DNA of 64,000 bases. Source: an uncultured Sulfurovum sp. GTDB taxonomy: Bacteria > Campylobacterota > Campylobacteria > Campylobacterales > Sulfurovaceae. How positions within the stretch are numbered: the first letter of the stretch is position 1; the number at the start of each line of letters is the position of its first letter. The translations under genes were made by a program, and so were the position numbers. Below are positions 52,869 through 63,057 of the stretch, in pieces. The notes beneath the pieces are model-generated. The model saw nothing but the letters and a program-made list of their open reading frames with translations. It ran no database searches and was not told the DNA's origin. Where the stretch lies: the NCBI GenBank assembly GCA_902727895.1, contig CACVAP010000074.1:1-64000 (forward strand). The letters are read 5' to 3'.

Positions 52869-54173
52869 CTATAGTCCTCTAATTGCTTCATAAGCAGTAT
52901 CTATCATCTTATCTATTTGATCGTAAGTAATAATATAAGGAGGCATAAAATAAACAATATGCCCCAAAGGACGTAAAAGGACACCATTATCTAAACCATA
53001 CTGATACACTTTTAAACCAATACGCTCTTCTGCTGTGTATCCTTTCAGCTCAACAGCTGCAATCATACCTGTTTGACGAATTTCTTTAACATTCGGAAGC
53101 TCTTTAAATTTTTGTAACTTTTCTAAAATATAAGCTGATTTTTTTCTATTGTCTCCAATAACATCAGATGCTTCAAAAAGTTCAATGGTAGCTAGAGCTG
53201 CTGAACATGCCAAAGGGTTACCTGTATATGAATGTGAATGTAAAAATGCTTTATACTCATTGTAATCACAATAAAAAGCATTATATACATCTAAGGTAGT
53301 CATGGTGATGGCTAAAGGCAAGTAACCTCCTGTTAATCCTTTCGAGATGGTCATAAAGTCTGGCGTTACACCAGCCTGCTCACAAGCAAACATTGTTCCT
53401 GTTCTTCCAAAACCTGTCATAATCTCATCTGCTATTAAATGTACCCCATATTTAGAACAAATATCTTTAGCCAAAGTTATGTAAAGAGGATGATACATAT
53501 GCATGTACCCTGCTCCCTGAACAAGAGGTTCAATAATAAGTGCAGAAATTTCACTTCCTCTTTCTTCTAAAATCTTCTCAAGCCCAACAGCTGCATCCTT
53601 AGCAGCATCCTCACTTTGATCTTTAGGTACTGGTGTCTGAATACATGAGATTAACAATGGAGCATACGTCTCTTTGTAAAGCTCCACATCACCAACACTT
53701 AAAGCCCCAATCGTCTCACCATGATAAGAGTTTGACAACGAAAGAAATAATGGTCTATTTTCACCTTTGTTTCTATGGTAGTGAAAACTCATCTTCAATG
53801 CCACTTCTACGGCACTTGAGCCATTATCAGCAAAAAATACTTTATCTAAGCCTTTAGGTGTTAGGTTGACAAGTTTTTCAGCTAGGTTGACAGCTGGCTT
53901 ATGTGTAAACCCAGCTAATAAAACATGCTCTAATGTGTCAAGCTGTTCTTTAACTTTTGAAGATATATGCTCATTAACATGACCAAATATATTTACCCAC
54001 CAAGAACTAATAGCATCAATATAACTATTGTCATTGAAGTCATATAAATAAACTCCTTTTCCTCTGTTTATGGGTATAAGAGGTAGACTCTCATGATCTT
54101 TCATTTGCGTACATGGATGCCAAATGTTTTTCAAGTCTTCTGTTACTATCTGAGTATTATTATTCATAGTCAT
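52869..54173 (-). CDS. bioA: Adenosylmethionine-8-amino-7-oxononanoate aminotransferase
   Basis: 434-aa class III PLP aminotransferase that makes 7,8-diaminononanoate in biotin synthesis using SAM as amino donor. Seen: the N-terminal IWHPCTQMKDHE and DAISSWWVNIFGH, YHGETIGALS, LIADEIMTGFGRTG, and PLP lysine in TISKGLTGGYLPLA. Biotin is needed by OadA in this same window. Not clustered with other bio genes. Confidence 0.95.
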   Translation of the reverse strand: MTMNNNTQIVTEDLKNIWHPCTQMKDHESLPLIPINRGKGVYLYDFNDNSYIDAISSWWVNIFGHVNEHISSKVKEQLDTLEHVLLAGFTHKPAVNLAEKLVNLTPKGLDKVFFADNGSSAVEVALKMSFHYHRNKGENRPLFLSLSNSYHGETIGALSVGDVELYKETYAPLLISCIQTPVPKDQSEDAAKDAAVGLEKILEERGSEISALIIEPLVQGAGYMHMYHPLYITLAKDICSKYGVHLIADEIMTGFGRTGTMFACEQAGVTPDFMTISKGLTGGYLPLAITMTTLDVYNAFYCDYNEYKAFLHSHSYTGNPLACSAALATIELFEASDVIGDNRKKSAYILEKLQKFKELPNVKEIRQTGMIAAVELKGYTAEERIGLKVYQYGLDNGVLLRPLGHIVYFMPPYIITYDQIDKMIDTAYEAIRGL

Positions 54174-54283
54174 TTGCCTTAATATAGATAAAGGGAATAT
54201 ACCCTCTATAAAATAATGATTTCATTAATAATTAAACACAAGTAGACTAAAATTATGCAAATTTTAAATTAAGGCAATAAATT

Positions 54284-55735
54284 ATGATAAGTTGGATGCA
54301 AAACAACAACAAATTTACAGTTATCGTTATGTGGGTAGCTGCACTTTCATTTATACTCGCAGGAGCAGTTGGTGGTGTAGGTGGATTACAATCTAATTCG
54401 ATAGGTAAAGTAGGTGAAGTAGAATTAAAGAAAGATAAGTTTCAAATGGAATACTCAAACCTCTACAATAGATACAATCAAATGATGCAAGGTAAGTTCG
54501 ATGATGCACAAGCTAAACAAATGGGTTTACAGAATCAAGTAATCCAAAATATGGCTGCACAAGCAAAAATACTTAACTTGGCAAAAGAGTTTGGTATTAT
54601 TGTGACTGATGAAGAAACAGGTGCAAAACTTGCTTCCTATCCAGCCTTTCAAACTGATGGAAAGTTTGACCGTAAAGCCTATGATACCTATATCCAAAGC
54701 TCTCAACTAACCAATGAAACATTTGAAGACAACTTAAAAGAACAGTTAATTATAGAGAAAACATTTAACTTACTTAATACAGATGGTGTAGAGAACGAAT
54801 ATAAAGCTTTCCAACTTGCATTTGAAGTTGCAGATAAATTAAAATATACTTTATTAACTAAAGAAGATGTTAATGTAACAGTTACCGATGAAAAATTAAA
54901 ACAATTTTGGGAACCAAGAAAAGATCAATTCAAAACAGCTAAACAATATACCTTGGATATTCAATGGACTGAAACTAAAGACACAGAAGTTACAGACGAA
55001 GAAGTCAAAGCATATTATGATGAAAACAGATTTAATTATACAGACAAAGATGGGAAAATTTCAGAATTTAAAGATGTTAAAGAATGGGTAAAAGACGCTA
55101 CAAAAATTGCTAAGAGTAAAAAGTCTGCTTTAAAACGTTATGTAGAATTTAAAAAAGGTGAACTAAAATCAGATGAAACCATTACATTAGATATTAATGA
55201 TCCAAAATTATCAAAAGAGTTATGGGATACGATTGAGACTAAAGAAGTAAATGACCTTCTTAAACCAAAAGTAATAGAAAATCGTTATGCTTCAGTAAAA
55301 ATTGTTAACATTGTTAATCCAATAACCCAAGAATTTTCTGAAATTAAAGAAAAAATGACTCCACTCTATCAAGAAGAAGCTGAGAAAGAAGCCTTATCTC
55401 TACTTGCTGAAGAAAAATTGACAAATATTGACAAATTAGACTTAAATGTGTCAAGTTTTATCACATTAGATAACGCTGAAACACAGAAACTGGGTATTAA
55501 TCAACAAGAAACAGCAAACTTTATATCCAAACTCTTTACTTCTGACTTAGAAAAAGGTATCATACCTATAGGAAGTAAAGTAATGGTTTACAAGATTATA
55601 GAGCAAAAATTGATTTCTCTTGAAAGTAATGAGACAAATATTATGCATGAAAATGCTAATAAAGTTAAGAATCAAAGCTTTCAAACAAGTTTAATGAAAG
55701 CTTTAGAGAAAAAGTACCCTACCACACTTTATTAG
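54284..55735 (+). CDS. PpiD/SurA-like periplasmic folding factor
   Basis: 483 aa. One N-terminal membrane anchor (VIVMWVAALSFILAGAVGGV), a SurA_N-like helical chaperone region (GKVGEVELKKDKFQMEYSNL onward), and a C-terminal part without a clear, complete parvulin domain. The architecture is that of PpiD, the inner-membrane-anchored chaperone at the Sec exit site, in its Campylobacterota form. Peptidyl-prolyl isomerase activity cannot be confirmed. Precedes ftsA, separated by a hairpin. Confidence 0.78.
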   Translation: MISWMQNNNKFTVIVMWVAALSFILAGAVGGVGGLQSNSIGKVGEVELKKDKFQMEYSNLYNRYNQMMQGKFDDAQAKQMGLQNQVIQNMAAQAKILNLAKEFGIIVTDEETGAKLASYPAFQTDGKFDRKAYDTYIQSSQLTNETFEDNLKEQLIIEKTFNLLNTDGVENEYKAFQLAFEVADKLKYTLLTKEDVNVTVTDEKLKQFWEPRKDQFKTAKQYTLDIQWTETKDTEVTDEEVKAYYDENRFNYTDKDGKISEFKDVKEWVKDATKIAKSKKSALKRYVEFKKGELKSDETITLDINDPKLSKELWDTIETKEVNDLLKPKVIENRYASVKIVNIVNPITQEFSEIKEKMTPLYQEEAEKEALSLLAEEKLTNIDKLDLNVSSFITLDNAETQKLGINQQETANFISKLFTSDLEKGIIPIGSKVMVYKIIEQKLISLESNETNIMHENANKVKNQSFQTSLMKALEKKYPTTLY

Positions 55736-55759
55736 TCAAGTATACAACTGTATACTTGA
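55736..55759. other. Perfect inverted repeat between ppiD-like gene and ftsA
   Basis: TCAAGTATAC and GTATACTTGA flank a 4-base AACT loop, 10 of 10 paired, beginning right after the ppiD-like stop codon. No T-run follows (CAAAAGATTG), so it is not a good intrinsic terminator. It could be a processing hairpin, an attenuator or an operator for ftsA-ftsZ. Confidence 0.6.
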
Positions 55760-55792
55760 CAAAAGATTGACAGATATACTAAGGATTAGAGA

Positions 55793-57178
55793 GTGAATAA
55801 ACCAATTTTAGCTATAGACATCGGCTCAACTAAAATATGTGCAATAATTGGTGAGATTAAAGATGGTCAAATGGAAATTGCTGGTCACGGTATTAGTAAA
55901 TCTCAAGGAATTAAAAAAGGTGCTATTTCTAATATTGAATTAGCATCTCAATCAATCAAGCATGCTGTTGATGATGCAAAACGTGTTGCTGGTATTAATC
56001 CTACCACTGCTACTATCTCTATCTCTGGAGCTTATGTTAAAAGCCTTAAGTCTTCAGGTGTGGTTAATATACCAAATCAAGAGATATCAATTAATGAAAT
56101 AAATCGTGTTATGCAAACAGCCCTTTATAATGCAAACATTCCAAATGAATTTGAAATTTTACATGTATTACCCTATAAGTTTAAAATAGATGAACAAGAC
56201 TTCATTGAAGATCCTAATGGAATGAATGCGAGTAGAATGGAAGTTGATACCCATATTATCATGACAGGAAAATCTAATCTTGGAAATTTAAAAAAAGCAG
56301 TTCATGCTGCTGGTATTGAAATTTCAAAAGTAGTCTTGTCTGGTTATGCTTCTTCACTTGCTGTTCTATCTGAGAATGATAGAGAAAGAGGTGTTGCTGT
56401 TATTGACCTAGGTGGACAAACTTCCAACTTAGTTGTACATGCTGGTAATGCTATTCAATATAATGATTTTTTATCTGTGGGTTCAAACCACATAACAAAT
56501 GACTTATCGATAGCACTGCATACACCTTTAGATGTAGCAGAAGAACTTAAAATAAGTAAGGGTAGCCTACTTCAAACAGCAGGTGGTGAAGTTAGACTTT
56601 CAATTATAGGTGATGAAGAAAACCTAAACTTAGTCTCTTTAGATATTGTCCATAATATTATTTATAGTCGTATGGAAGAAACACTTGTTATTTTGGCTGA
56701 TCAATTAGCTAAAAGTGGATTAAAAGAACAATTAGGTGCTGGAATAATTTTAACTGGTGGAATGACACTTATTGAAGGTACAAGAGAACTTGCACAAGCA
56801 CTCATACCAAATATTCCTATAAGAGTTGGACAACCAACTAATATTACTAATATTTCAGAAGATTTAAATTCTCCTGAATTTTCAACAGTGATTGGACTTT
56901 TACAATATGAGTCTGGTAAACATACGGAATACGAACTAGAAGGTAGTAAAACCATGCTTCATTCTAAAGAATATAAACATAAAGACTCATTACAAGATAT
57001 AGCTAATCTTCAAAATATGGATGGCGTACAAAAACCAAAAATTTCAGTCTCAACCCCTTCTTTCAAGGATGAGAAAGAAAGTGATATAGACTTATTTAAA
57101 GACTTAAGTCAAGAACCTAAAAAAAACCAGAATAATCCAATAGATAACTTTATGGACTGGGCAAAAAAAATCTTTTAA
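55793..57178 (+). CDS. ftsA: Cell division protein FtsA
   Basis: 461-aa actin-like protein that ties FtsZ to the membrane. Seen: AIDIGSTKICAIIGE, the 1C domain region (GHGISKSQGIKKGAISN), VAVIDLGGQTSNLVVH, and IILTGGMTLIEGTRELA. The C-terminus ends in an amphipathic membrane-targeting helix (FMDWAKKIF) after a variable linker. GTG start. Thirteen bases before ftsZ. Confidence 0.95.
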   Translation: MNKPILAIDIGSTKICAIIGEIKDGQMEIAGHGISKSQGIKKGAISNIELASQSIKHAVDDAKRVAGINPTTATISISGAYVKSLKSSGVVNIPNQEISINEINRVMQTALYNANIPNEFEILHVLPYKFKIDEQDFIEDPNGMNASRMEVDTHIIMTGKSNLGNLKKAVHAAGIEISKVVLSGYASSLAVLSENDRERGVAVIDLGGQTSNLVVHAGNAIQYNDFLSVGSNHITNDLSIALHTPLDVAEELKISKGSLLQTAGGEVRLSIIGDEENLNLVSLDIVHNIIYSRMEETLVILADQLAKSGLKEQLGAGIILTGGMTLIEGTRELAQALIPNIPIRVGQPTNITNISEDLNSPEFSTVIGLLQYESGKHTEYELEGSKTMLHSKEYKHKDSLQDIANLQNMDGVQKPKISVSTPSFKDEKESDIDLFKDLSQEPKKNQNNPIDNFMDWAKKIF

Positions 57179-57191
57179 AGAGGAGGATAAT

Positions 57192-58358
57192 ATGGAAGAG
57201 TTTAACATAACAGAATCAACAGCTGGCGTACACGGAGCAAAGATTAAAGCAATCGGTGTTGGTGGTGGTGGTGGAAACATGATTAACCACATGATTCGAG
57301 AAGGAATTGAAGGTATTGACCTTATAGTAGCTAATACAGATGCTCAGGCACTGGCTGCTTCCATTGCACCTTATAAAATGCAACTTGGTATCAATTCAAC
57401 TAAGGGTCTTGGTGCTGGTATGAAACCAGAAATCGGAGCTGAAGCTGCACATGAAAGCTTTGACAGTATTAAAACAATGCTAGATGGTGCTGACTTGGTA
57501 TTTATTTCTGCTGGTTTAGGTGGTGGTACAGGTACAGGTGCTGCACCTGTTATTGCACAAGCTGCTAAAGAAATTGGTGCATTAACGGTTTCAATAGTTA
57601 CCAGCCCTTTTAAATTTGAAGGTAGAAAAAGACAAAAACTAGCAAAAGCTGGTCTTGAAGAACTGAAAAAAGAATCTGACTCTATTATTGTTGTTCCAAA
57701 TGAAAGACTACTTTCTATTGTAGAAAAAAATCTTGGAATGAGAGACAGCTTTAGATTGGTTGACAATGTTCTTTCTCAAGCTGTTGGTGGAATTTCTAAC
57801 GTAATTCTTTCTCATGGAGCAAATGATATTAACCTTGACTTTGCTGATGTTAAAACAGTTATGAGCCATAGAGGTTTAGCACTTATGGGTGTTGGTGAGA
57901 GCCAAGGTAATTCAGCTGCATATGATGCTGCTAAAACTGCTATTGAGTCTCCACTACTTGATAACCTATCTATAGATGGTGCAATGGGTATTTTAGTTCA
58001 TTTCCATATTCACCCTGACTATCCATTAGCTGAGATTTCAGAAGCAATGGATATTGTAGAAGAAAATGCTGATGAAGATGCTAATATTATTTTTGGTACA
58101 ACTACTTCAGAAAGCATTCCTATTGATGAAGTTAAGTTAACCATTATTGCAACAGGTTTTGAAGATCCAACAGACTTCGAACTGCCTAATAATAAACCAG
58201 AAGAAACAACCATCAATAATAATATGGCGACACTTAGACAACCAGCACAAGCTTCTGTATTGAACAATATGAGTTCACAAAAAGTTGTGGGTGGGTATAA
58301 CTCTTCTAATGAAGACTATTTAGATACACCAACTTTTTTACGTAAACAAATGGACTAA
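57192..58358 (+). CDS. ftsZ: Cell division protein FtsZ
   Basis: 388-aa tubulin-like GTPase forming the division ring. Signature GGGTGTGAAPVIAQAAKE, N-terminal KAIGVGGGGGNMINHMI, the T7 loop NDINLDFADV and a C-terminal peptide DTPTFLRKQMD that binds FtsA. Good Shine-Dalgarno AGAGGAGG. Confidence 0.98.
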   Translation: MEEFNITESTAGVHGAKIKAIGVGGGGGNMINHMIREGIEGIDLIVANTDAQALAASIAPYKMQLGINSTKGLGAGMKPEIGAEAAHESFDSIKTMLDGADLVFISAGLGGGTGTGAAPVIAQAAKEIGALTVSIVTSPFKFEGRKRQKLAKAGLEELKKESDSIIVVPNERLLSIVEKNLGMRDSFRLVDNVLSQAVGGISNVILSHGANDINLDFADVKTVMSHRGLALMGVGESQGNSAAYDAAKTAIESPLLDNLSIDGAMGILVHFHIHPDYPLAEISEAMDIVEENADEDANIIFGTTTSESIPIDEVKLTIIATGFEDPTDFELPNNKPEETTINNNMATLRQPAQASVLNNMSSQKVVGGYNSSNEDYLDTPTFLRKQMD

Positions 58359-58365
58359 AATAAGA

Positions 58366-59328
58366 ATGACAAAAGTACTCTTCCTCCTCTTCCTCCTTTT
58401 GTCACCTTATCTGCTTTTAGCAGATGGACATATATTTGTCTACCATCGTTTTGACGACAATCGTTACCCTACAACAAATATTTCAACTAAAGAACTTCGA
58501 AAAGAATTTAATTACCTCAAAAATAATGGCTATAAAGTTGTACCACTTATAGACATAATTACGAAAGTTAATGCCAATGAAGAAGTCCCAAAAAACTGGG
58601 TAGCCTTTACCATAGATGATGGGTTTAAAAGTTTTTATACTCATGGACTATCTGTTTTTAAAGAATTTAATTACCCCTTTACCCTCTTTATTGCTGTTAT
58701 GTATACAGAGAAAAATTATAAAGATTATGTCACATGGAAACAGTTAAAAACAATCGCTAAATACGGTGATATAGAATTCCACTCTTATGGGCATGGACAC
58801 TTTGGTCAAATGAGTAATACTGAAATAAAAGATGACATGGACAAAGGTTTAGCCTTAATGAAAAAACATCTTAACTATGAACCTAACCTCTTTGTTTACC
58901 CTTATGGTGAATATGATGATAGAGTTGCTGAAGTTATAAAACCTTATGGATTTAAAGCTGTTTTTAATCAAAATATTGGAGCCGTTCATGGTGTTTGTTC
59001 AGATGCTAATGACATTGATCGTTCAGCAGTAGTTGGATCTAATGCTCATGACTTCAAACTTTACCTCCGATTCCAAGAGCTTTGTGGGGTTTCGTTTCAA
59101 CAACCTTCTATTTATCCAAAAAATAAACTAGTGAAAACAGTTGAAGTAACCTTAGAAGATAAAAGTATCAAGTCAGCAGAAATATTTATTTCTAACAATG
59201 GCTGGACAAAAGTCAAAGTTAACAATGGAAAGATTTTATGGCATGCCAACAAAAAAGTAAAACTAAATCGTATAAAAATTGGTGTAAAAGTTAAGAATAA
59301 AATTAAGCTAATGGTTTTATCTAAATAG
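58366..59328 (+). CDS. Exported polysaccharide deacetylase (NodB-like)
   Basis: 320 aa. A signal peptide (to LLLADG) suggests periplasm. NodB homology: FTIDDGFKSFY with the Asp pair, metal His residues in EFHSYGHGHFGQMS, and VYPYGEYDDRVAE. Likely removes acetyl groups from peptidoglycan or an exopolysaccharide. The C-terminal 60 residues form an extra beta-rich part. Seven bases after ftsZ, so co-transcribed with the division genes, which favours a cell-wall substrate. Confidence 0.85.
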   Translation: MTKVLFLLFLLLSPYLLLADGHIFVYHRFDDNRYPTTNISTKELRKEFNYLKNNGYKVVPLIDIITKVNANEEVPKNWVAFTIDDGFKSFYTHGLSVFKEFNYPFTLFIAVMYTEKNYKDYVTWKQLKTIAKYGDIEFHSYGHGHFGQMSNTEIKDDMDKGLALMKKHLNYEPNLFVYPYGEYDDRVAEVIKPYGFKAVFNQNIGAVHGVCSDANDIDRSAVVGSNAHDFKLYLRFQELCGVSFQQPSIYPKNKLVKTVEVTLEDKSIKSAEIFISNNGWTKVKVNNGKILWHANKKVKLNRIKIGVKVKNKIKLMVLSK

Positions 59329-59365
59329 TTATACTTATAAAAAATCAATTCTAGGGAAACAATTC

Positions 59366-60043
59366 ATGAAACAAAAACTCTTAACGCTTGCTCTACTTGC
59401 TCCTCTATTTTATACAGCCTGTAACAGTACTCCAAGTAAACCTACAACAAGTATAATAGAAACTAAAGAAATCAAAAAAGAAACAGAAGTAGTTCCCCAA
59501 GTATTACCTACTACGATAACGAAAGCTAATTCTTTTACAGAAACTACTGTCTCTTACGCAACTGATAAAACAGCTGTTAAAGAGCAAGGTTTGATGCATA
59601 TAGAAAGTTTTATGGAAACACTTAAACCTACCCTTATGGGACTGATGAAAAGTGACAGTACCTATAAAACAGCTATGGGTGGATGTACTTCAATGGCACA
59701 AGGTATGACAAACGACTATAATGCTATTTCTCCTGATACAAAAATTAGAAGAACAGCACTCAAGTACAGAAATGAAAAAAACAAACCAGATGCTACAGAT
59801 ACTGTTGTAATGGAACGTTTTTTAGCTTCTAAGAATTTAAAAGAACCTTTAGTTGTTGAAATGCCAAATCATTACCGTGTTTATAAAGCTTTAGATATGA
59901 AACAACCTTGTCTTGCATGTCATGGAACTAATATTTCTGAAGACCTAGGAAAAATGTTAGAAAAAAGTTACCCAAAAGACTTAGCGACACACTTTAAACT
60001 TGGTGAATTTAGAGGGACAATAGTAGCAGAAGTAAAAAAATAA
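59366..60043 (+). CDS. DUF3365 (Tll0287-like) haem-binding lipoprotein
   Basis: 225 aa. Lipobox FYTACNS (Cys near 19). The mature part has a DUF3365-type domain with ALKYRNEKNKPDATDTVVME, then CLACHG, a single CxxCH-type c-haem attachment site. Such domains serve as redox sensors or electron carriers in the periplasm. Monocistronic; a hairpin separates it from ubiD. Confidence 0.8.
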   Translation: MKQKLLTLALLAPLFYTACNSTPSKPTTSIIETKEIKKETEVVPQVLPTTITKANSFTETTVSYATDKTAVKEQGLMHIESFMETLKPTLMGLMKSDSTYKTAMGGCTSMAQGMTNDYNAISPDTKIRRTALKYRNEKNKPDATDTVVMERFLASKNLKEPLVVEMPNHYRVYKALDMKQPCLACHGTNISEDLGKMLEKSYPKDLATHFKLGEFRGTIVAEVKK

Positions 60044-60066
60044 AGCTATAATACTCCCAAAATCGT

Positions 60067-60091
60067 AGGGTGTAGTCCTCGACTACACCCT
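60067..60091. repeat. Perfect hairpin repeat between DUF3365 gene and ubiD
   Basis: AGGGTGTAGTC and GACTACACCCT, 11 bp, around a CTC loop, preceded by CGT. It belongs to the same style as the dispersed GTAGGGTGG repeat at 25979-26012. It may act as terminator for the upstream gene, but no T-run follows. Confidence 0.65.
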
Positions 60092-60114
60092 CAAATTAAA
60101 AAGTGGGATTTATA

Positions 60115-61938
60115 ATGCAAGACGTAGTAAAATGGCTCAAAGAAAATGGAAACCTAAAAGTCATAGATGAACCCTTAGATGTTGAATTAGAAATTCCCCA
60201 TGTTGCCTATGTAGAAGTAAAAACTGACAACTCTCGCCCTATTCTCTTTACAAATCCCATTAATAAAAAGAAAAATATTAAATATGATATGCCTGTTCTT
60301 ATGAATATTTTTGCCAACAAAGCGTTGACAGAAAAAATTTTTGAAAAGCATCCTGATGATGTGGCAAAAGGCATTGATAAACTTCTTAAACTAAAACCCC
60401 CAGCAGGTTTTATGGAAAAACTAAAAATGCTTCCAGAACTCATTTCACTTAAAAATGTATTTCCAAAACGTTCCTCTAAACTTGGAGCTTGTCAAGAAGT
60501 TATTATTCCAAAAGAAGAAGTAGATTTAGACAAACTACCTATACTCAAAACATGGGAAGAAGATGGTGGTGCCTTTATTACCATGGGACAAGTCTATACC
60601 CAAAGTCTCGATGGTTCCATGCAAAACTTAGGAATGTACCGTTTACAGCAATATGACAAAAACCATTTAGGGATGCACTGGCAAATTCATAAAGATGCTT
60701 CTCACTTTTTTGACCAATATCAAAAAGCAGGTAAAAAAATGCCTGTAACCGTTGCCATTGGTGGGGATCCACTTTATATTTGGTGTGGACAAGCCCCAAT
60801 GCCTCATGGTATGTTCGAGATGCTTCTTTATGGTTTTGTACGAGGAAAGAATGCCCAACTGGTTAAATCCATTACTAATGACATTCATATTCCTAAAGAT
60901 GTGGATATTGTTATAGAAGGTTTTGTTGATCCAGAGAAAATGCAAATAGAAGGTCCATTTGGTGATCATACAGGTTATTATACTTTAGAAGAACCCTATC
61001 CTGTTATGGAAATAGAAACCATTACCATGAAAAAGAACCCTGTTTTTCAAGCTACCGTAGTAGGGAAACCCCCACTAGAAGACAAATACATGGGCTGGGC
61101 AACAGAACGTATCTTTTTACCTATGTTAAAACCTATGGCTCCAAATCTCATAGACTACTATATGCCTGAAAATGGTGTTTTCCATAACCTAATCCTTGGA
61201 AAGATGCAAACGCTTTATAAAGGACATGCACAGCAGTTTATGCATGCCTTTTGGGGTGTGGGTCAGATGAGTTTTGTAAAACATGCCATATTTGTAAATG
61301 AGGATGCTCCAGAACTCAGTGATGACATTGCCATTACAGAACACATACTAAATCGTCTTGATCCTAACAAAGTTCTCATTACTCAAGGAATTATTGATGC
61401 ACTTGATCACACAGCTAACGAAAACTTAGTCGGTGGAAAACTAGGCGTTGATGCCACAGCAGAAGAAGTAATAAATGCTGTTCAAACACCAATATCTGAC
61501 AAATCACTACTTGTAAAAATGCAAGAATTAGATGGAAATATTTTAGAGTTAAAACAGTACTTCACACATACTAAAAACCCTATTTGTCTTATTACGGTTA
61601 ACAAAGTTCAATCTATGAAAAATATTATTGCAAAACTGCATGTACTAAGTGAACATGTTAAACTACTTGTCATTGTTGACAAAGTAAATAATGATATTAA
61701 TGAACCCTACATGCTCGTTTGGCGTGTGGTAAATAATATTGATGCACAAAGAGACATTACACTTAAGCCATTCATAGCTGTTGATGGAACCAATAAGTCA
61801 GAACTAGATGGCTTTAATAGAGAATGGCCAGGCGATACTTTCTGTACAAAAGAAGTACTCGACTCTTTACAAGAACGTGGACTTATAGACATAGATGATG
61901 CTTTTATTAAGAAGTTTGGACTTTTAGCATTTGACTAA
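60115..61938 (+). CDS. ubiD: UbiD-family decarboxylase (menaquinone pathway type)
   Basis: 607 aa from the ATG at 60115 (a GTG at 60103 would add four residues). Prenylated-FMN-dependent decarboxylase of the UbiD/MqnL type in Campylobacterota, acting late in futalosine-route menaquinone synthesis. Seen: NLGMYRLQQYDKNHLGMHWQ, VAIGGDP, the E(x)nR(x)nE triad region (VIEGFVDPEKMQIEGPFGDH with TGYY), and DPNKVLITQGIIDALDHTA. A hairpin lies upstream. Confidence 0.9.
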   Translation: MQDVVKWLKENGNLKVIDEPLDVELEIPHVAYVEVKTDNSRPILFTNPINKKKNIKYDMPVLMNIFANKALTEKIFEKHPDDVAKGIDKLLKLKPPAGFMEKLKMLPELISLKNVFPKRSSKLGACQEVIIPKEEVDLDKLPILKTWEEDGGAFITMGQVYTQSLDGSMQNLGMYRLQQYDKNHLGMHWQIHKDASHFFDQYQKAGKKMPVTVAIGGDPLYIWCGQAPMPHGMFEMLLYGFVRGKNAQLVKSITNDIHIPKDVDIVIEGFVDPEKMQIEGPFGDHTGYYTLEEPYPVMEIETITMKKNPVFQATVVGKPPLEDKYMGWATERIFLPMLKPMAPNLIDYYMPENGVFHNLILGKMQTLYKGHAQQFMHAFWGVGQMSFVKHAIFVNEDAPELSDDIAITEHILNRLDPNKVLITQGIIDALDHTANENLVGGKLGVDATAEEVINAVQTPISDKSLLVKMQELDGNILELKQYFTHTKNPICLITVNKVQSMKNIIAKLHVLSEHVKLLVIVDKVNNDINEPYMLVWRVVNNIDAQRDITLKPFIAVDGTNKSELDGFNREWPGDTFCTKEVLDSLQERGLIDIDDAFIKKFGLLAFD

Positions 61939-61958
61939 CAACTAAATAAGGAACTTAA

Positions 61959-63056
61959 ATGAAAAGAAGAGACTTTTTAAATACTTCAGCACTTGGATTA
62001 GGTGCCTTAACCTTGAGTGGTTGTTACCGTGAAGAAAACAAAATACAAGACAAGCATGTCAATATCACTAGAGGTAAAAAAGTTACGCTAAAACTGGCAA
62101 CTTCATGGCCAGCTCATTTTCCTATTATGGGTACAGGTTTAGATAATTTTGCTAAAAGATGTAACGAACTCTCTGGAGGAACACTGGAAATTAAAGTTTA
62201 TCCTAAAAACATTCTTGTTCCTGCCCTACAAGTATTTGATACCTGTTCAGCAGCCCAAATAGATGCTTTTCATTCAGGTGTTTATTATTGGAAAGGTAAG
62301 AACTCTGCCTTTTCTATTTTTGGTGGTATGCCTTTAGGTTTAACCTCTGAAGAGATGATTACATGGATGAAGTTTGGTGGTGGGCTAGAACTATGGCGTG
62401 AACTCTATGGAAAGTTTAATCTTTACCCTCTTATAGGTGGTAGTACTGGACCTCAAATGGGTGGTTGGTTTAAAAAAGAAATTAACTCTCTAGCCGATTT
62501 AAAAGGTCTTAAAATGCGTATCCCTGGTCTTGGGGGTGAAGTCATGCAAAAACTAGGAGCAAATCCTGTTTTACTTCCTGCTGGGGAAATTTTCACTTCC
62601 TTAGAACGTGGAACCATTGATGCAACCGAATGGGTAGGACCAGCACTTGACCAAATGATGGGTTTCGACAAAGCAGCAGACTATTACTATACAGGCTGGC
62701 ATGAACCAGGTTCTATCTTAGAAATCACTTTCAATAAAAACCGTTGGGAAAAGCTCAGTTCTGAACATCAAGCCATCATTACAGCTGCCTCAGAAGAGAT
62801 GACAGGAACCATGGTTCAAGAATTCCGTTATAAAAATGCCAAAGCACTTCAAGAATTACCTGAAAATGTACAGATTAAAACCTTTCCAAAAGATATGATG
62901 GACGCAGCCAAAATTGCCCTAACTGAAGTATTGGAAAAGGAGTCTAATAAAAATGAAGACTTTAAAAGAGTTTTAAAATCTTATAGTGATTTCGCAGCCC
63001 TTAATAAACCTTGGGACGATATTAGCACTAAAAACTTCTTAGAGATAAGATCTTAA
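61959..63056 (+). CDS. dctP: TRAP transporter solute-binding protein, Tat-exported
   Basis: 365 aa. Begins MKRRDFLNTSALGLGALTLS with the twin-arginine motif and then GC, so it is exported folded and probably lipidated. DctP-type binding protein: LATSWPAHFPIMGTGLD, LKGLKMRIPGLGGEVMQKLG, ERGTIDATEWVGPALD. The conserved Arg in MRIPG would hold a carboxylate substrate. No dctQ or dctM permease genes lie next to it, which is unusual. The substrate is unknown. Confidence 0.85.
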   Translation: MKRRDFLNTSALGLGALTLSGCYREENKIQDKHVNITRGKKVTLKLATSWPAHFPIMGTGLDNFAKRCNELSGGTLEIKVYPKNILVPALQVFDTCSAAQIDAFHSGVYYWKGKNSAFSIFGGMPLGLTSEEMITWMKFGGGLELWRELYGKFNLYPLIGGSTGPQMGGWFKKEINSLADLKGLKMRIPGLGGEVMQKLGANPVLLPAGEIFTSLERGTIDATEWVGPALDQMMGFDKAADYYYTGWHEPGSILEITFNKNRWEKLSSEHQAIITAASEEMTGTMVQEFRYKNAKALQELPENVQIKTFPKDMMDAAKIALTEVLEKESNKNEDFKRVLKSYSDFAALNKPWDDISTKNFLEIRS

Positions 63057-63057
63057 T

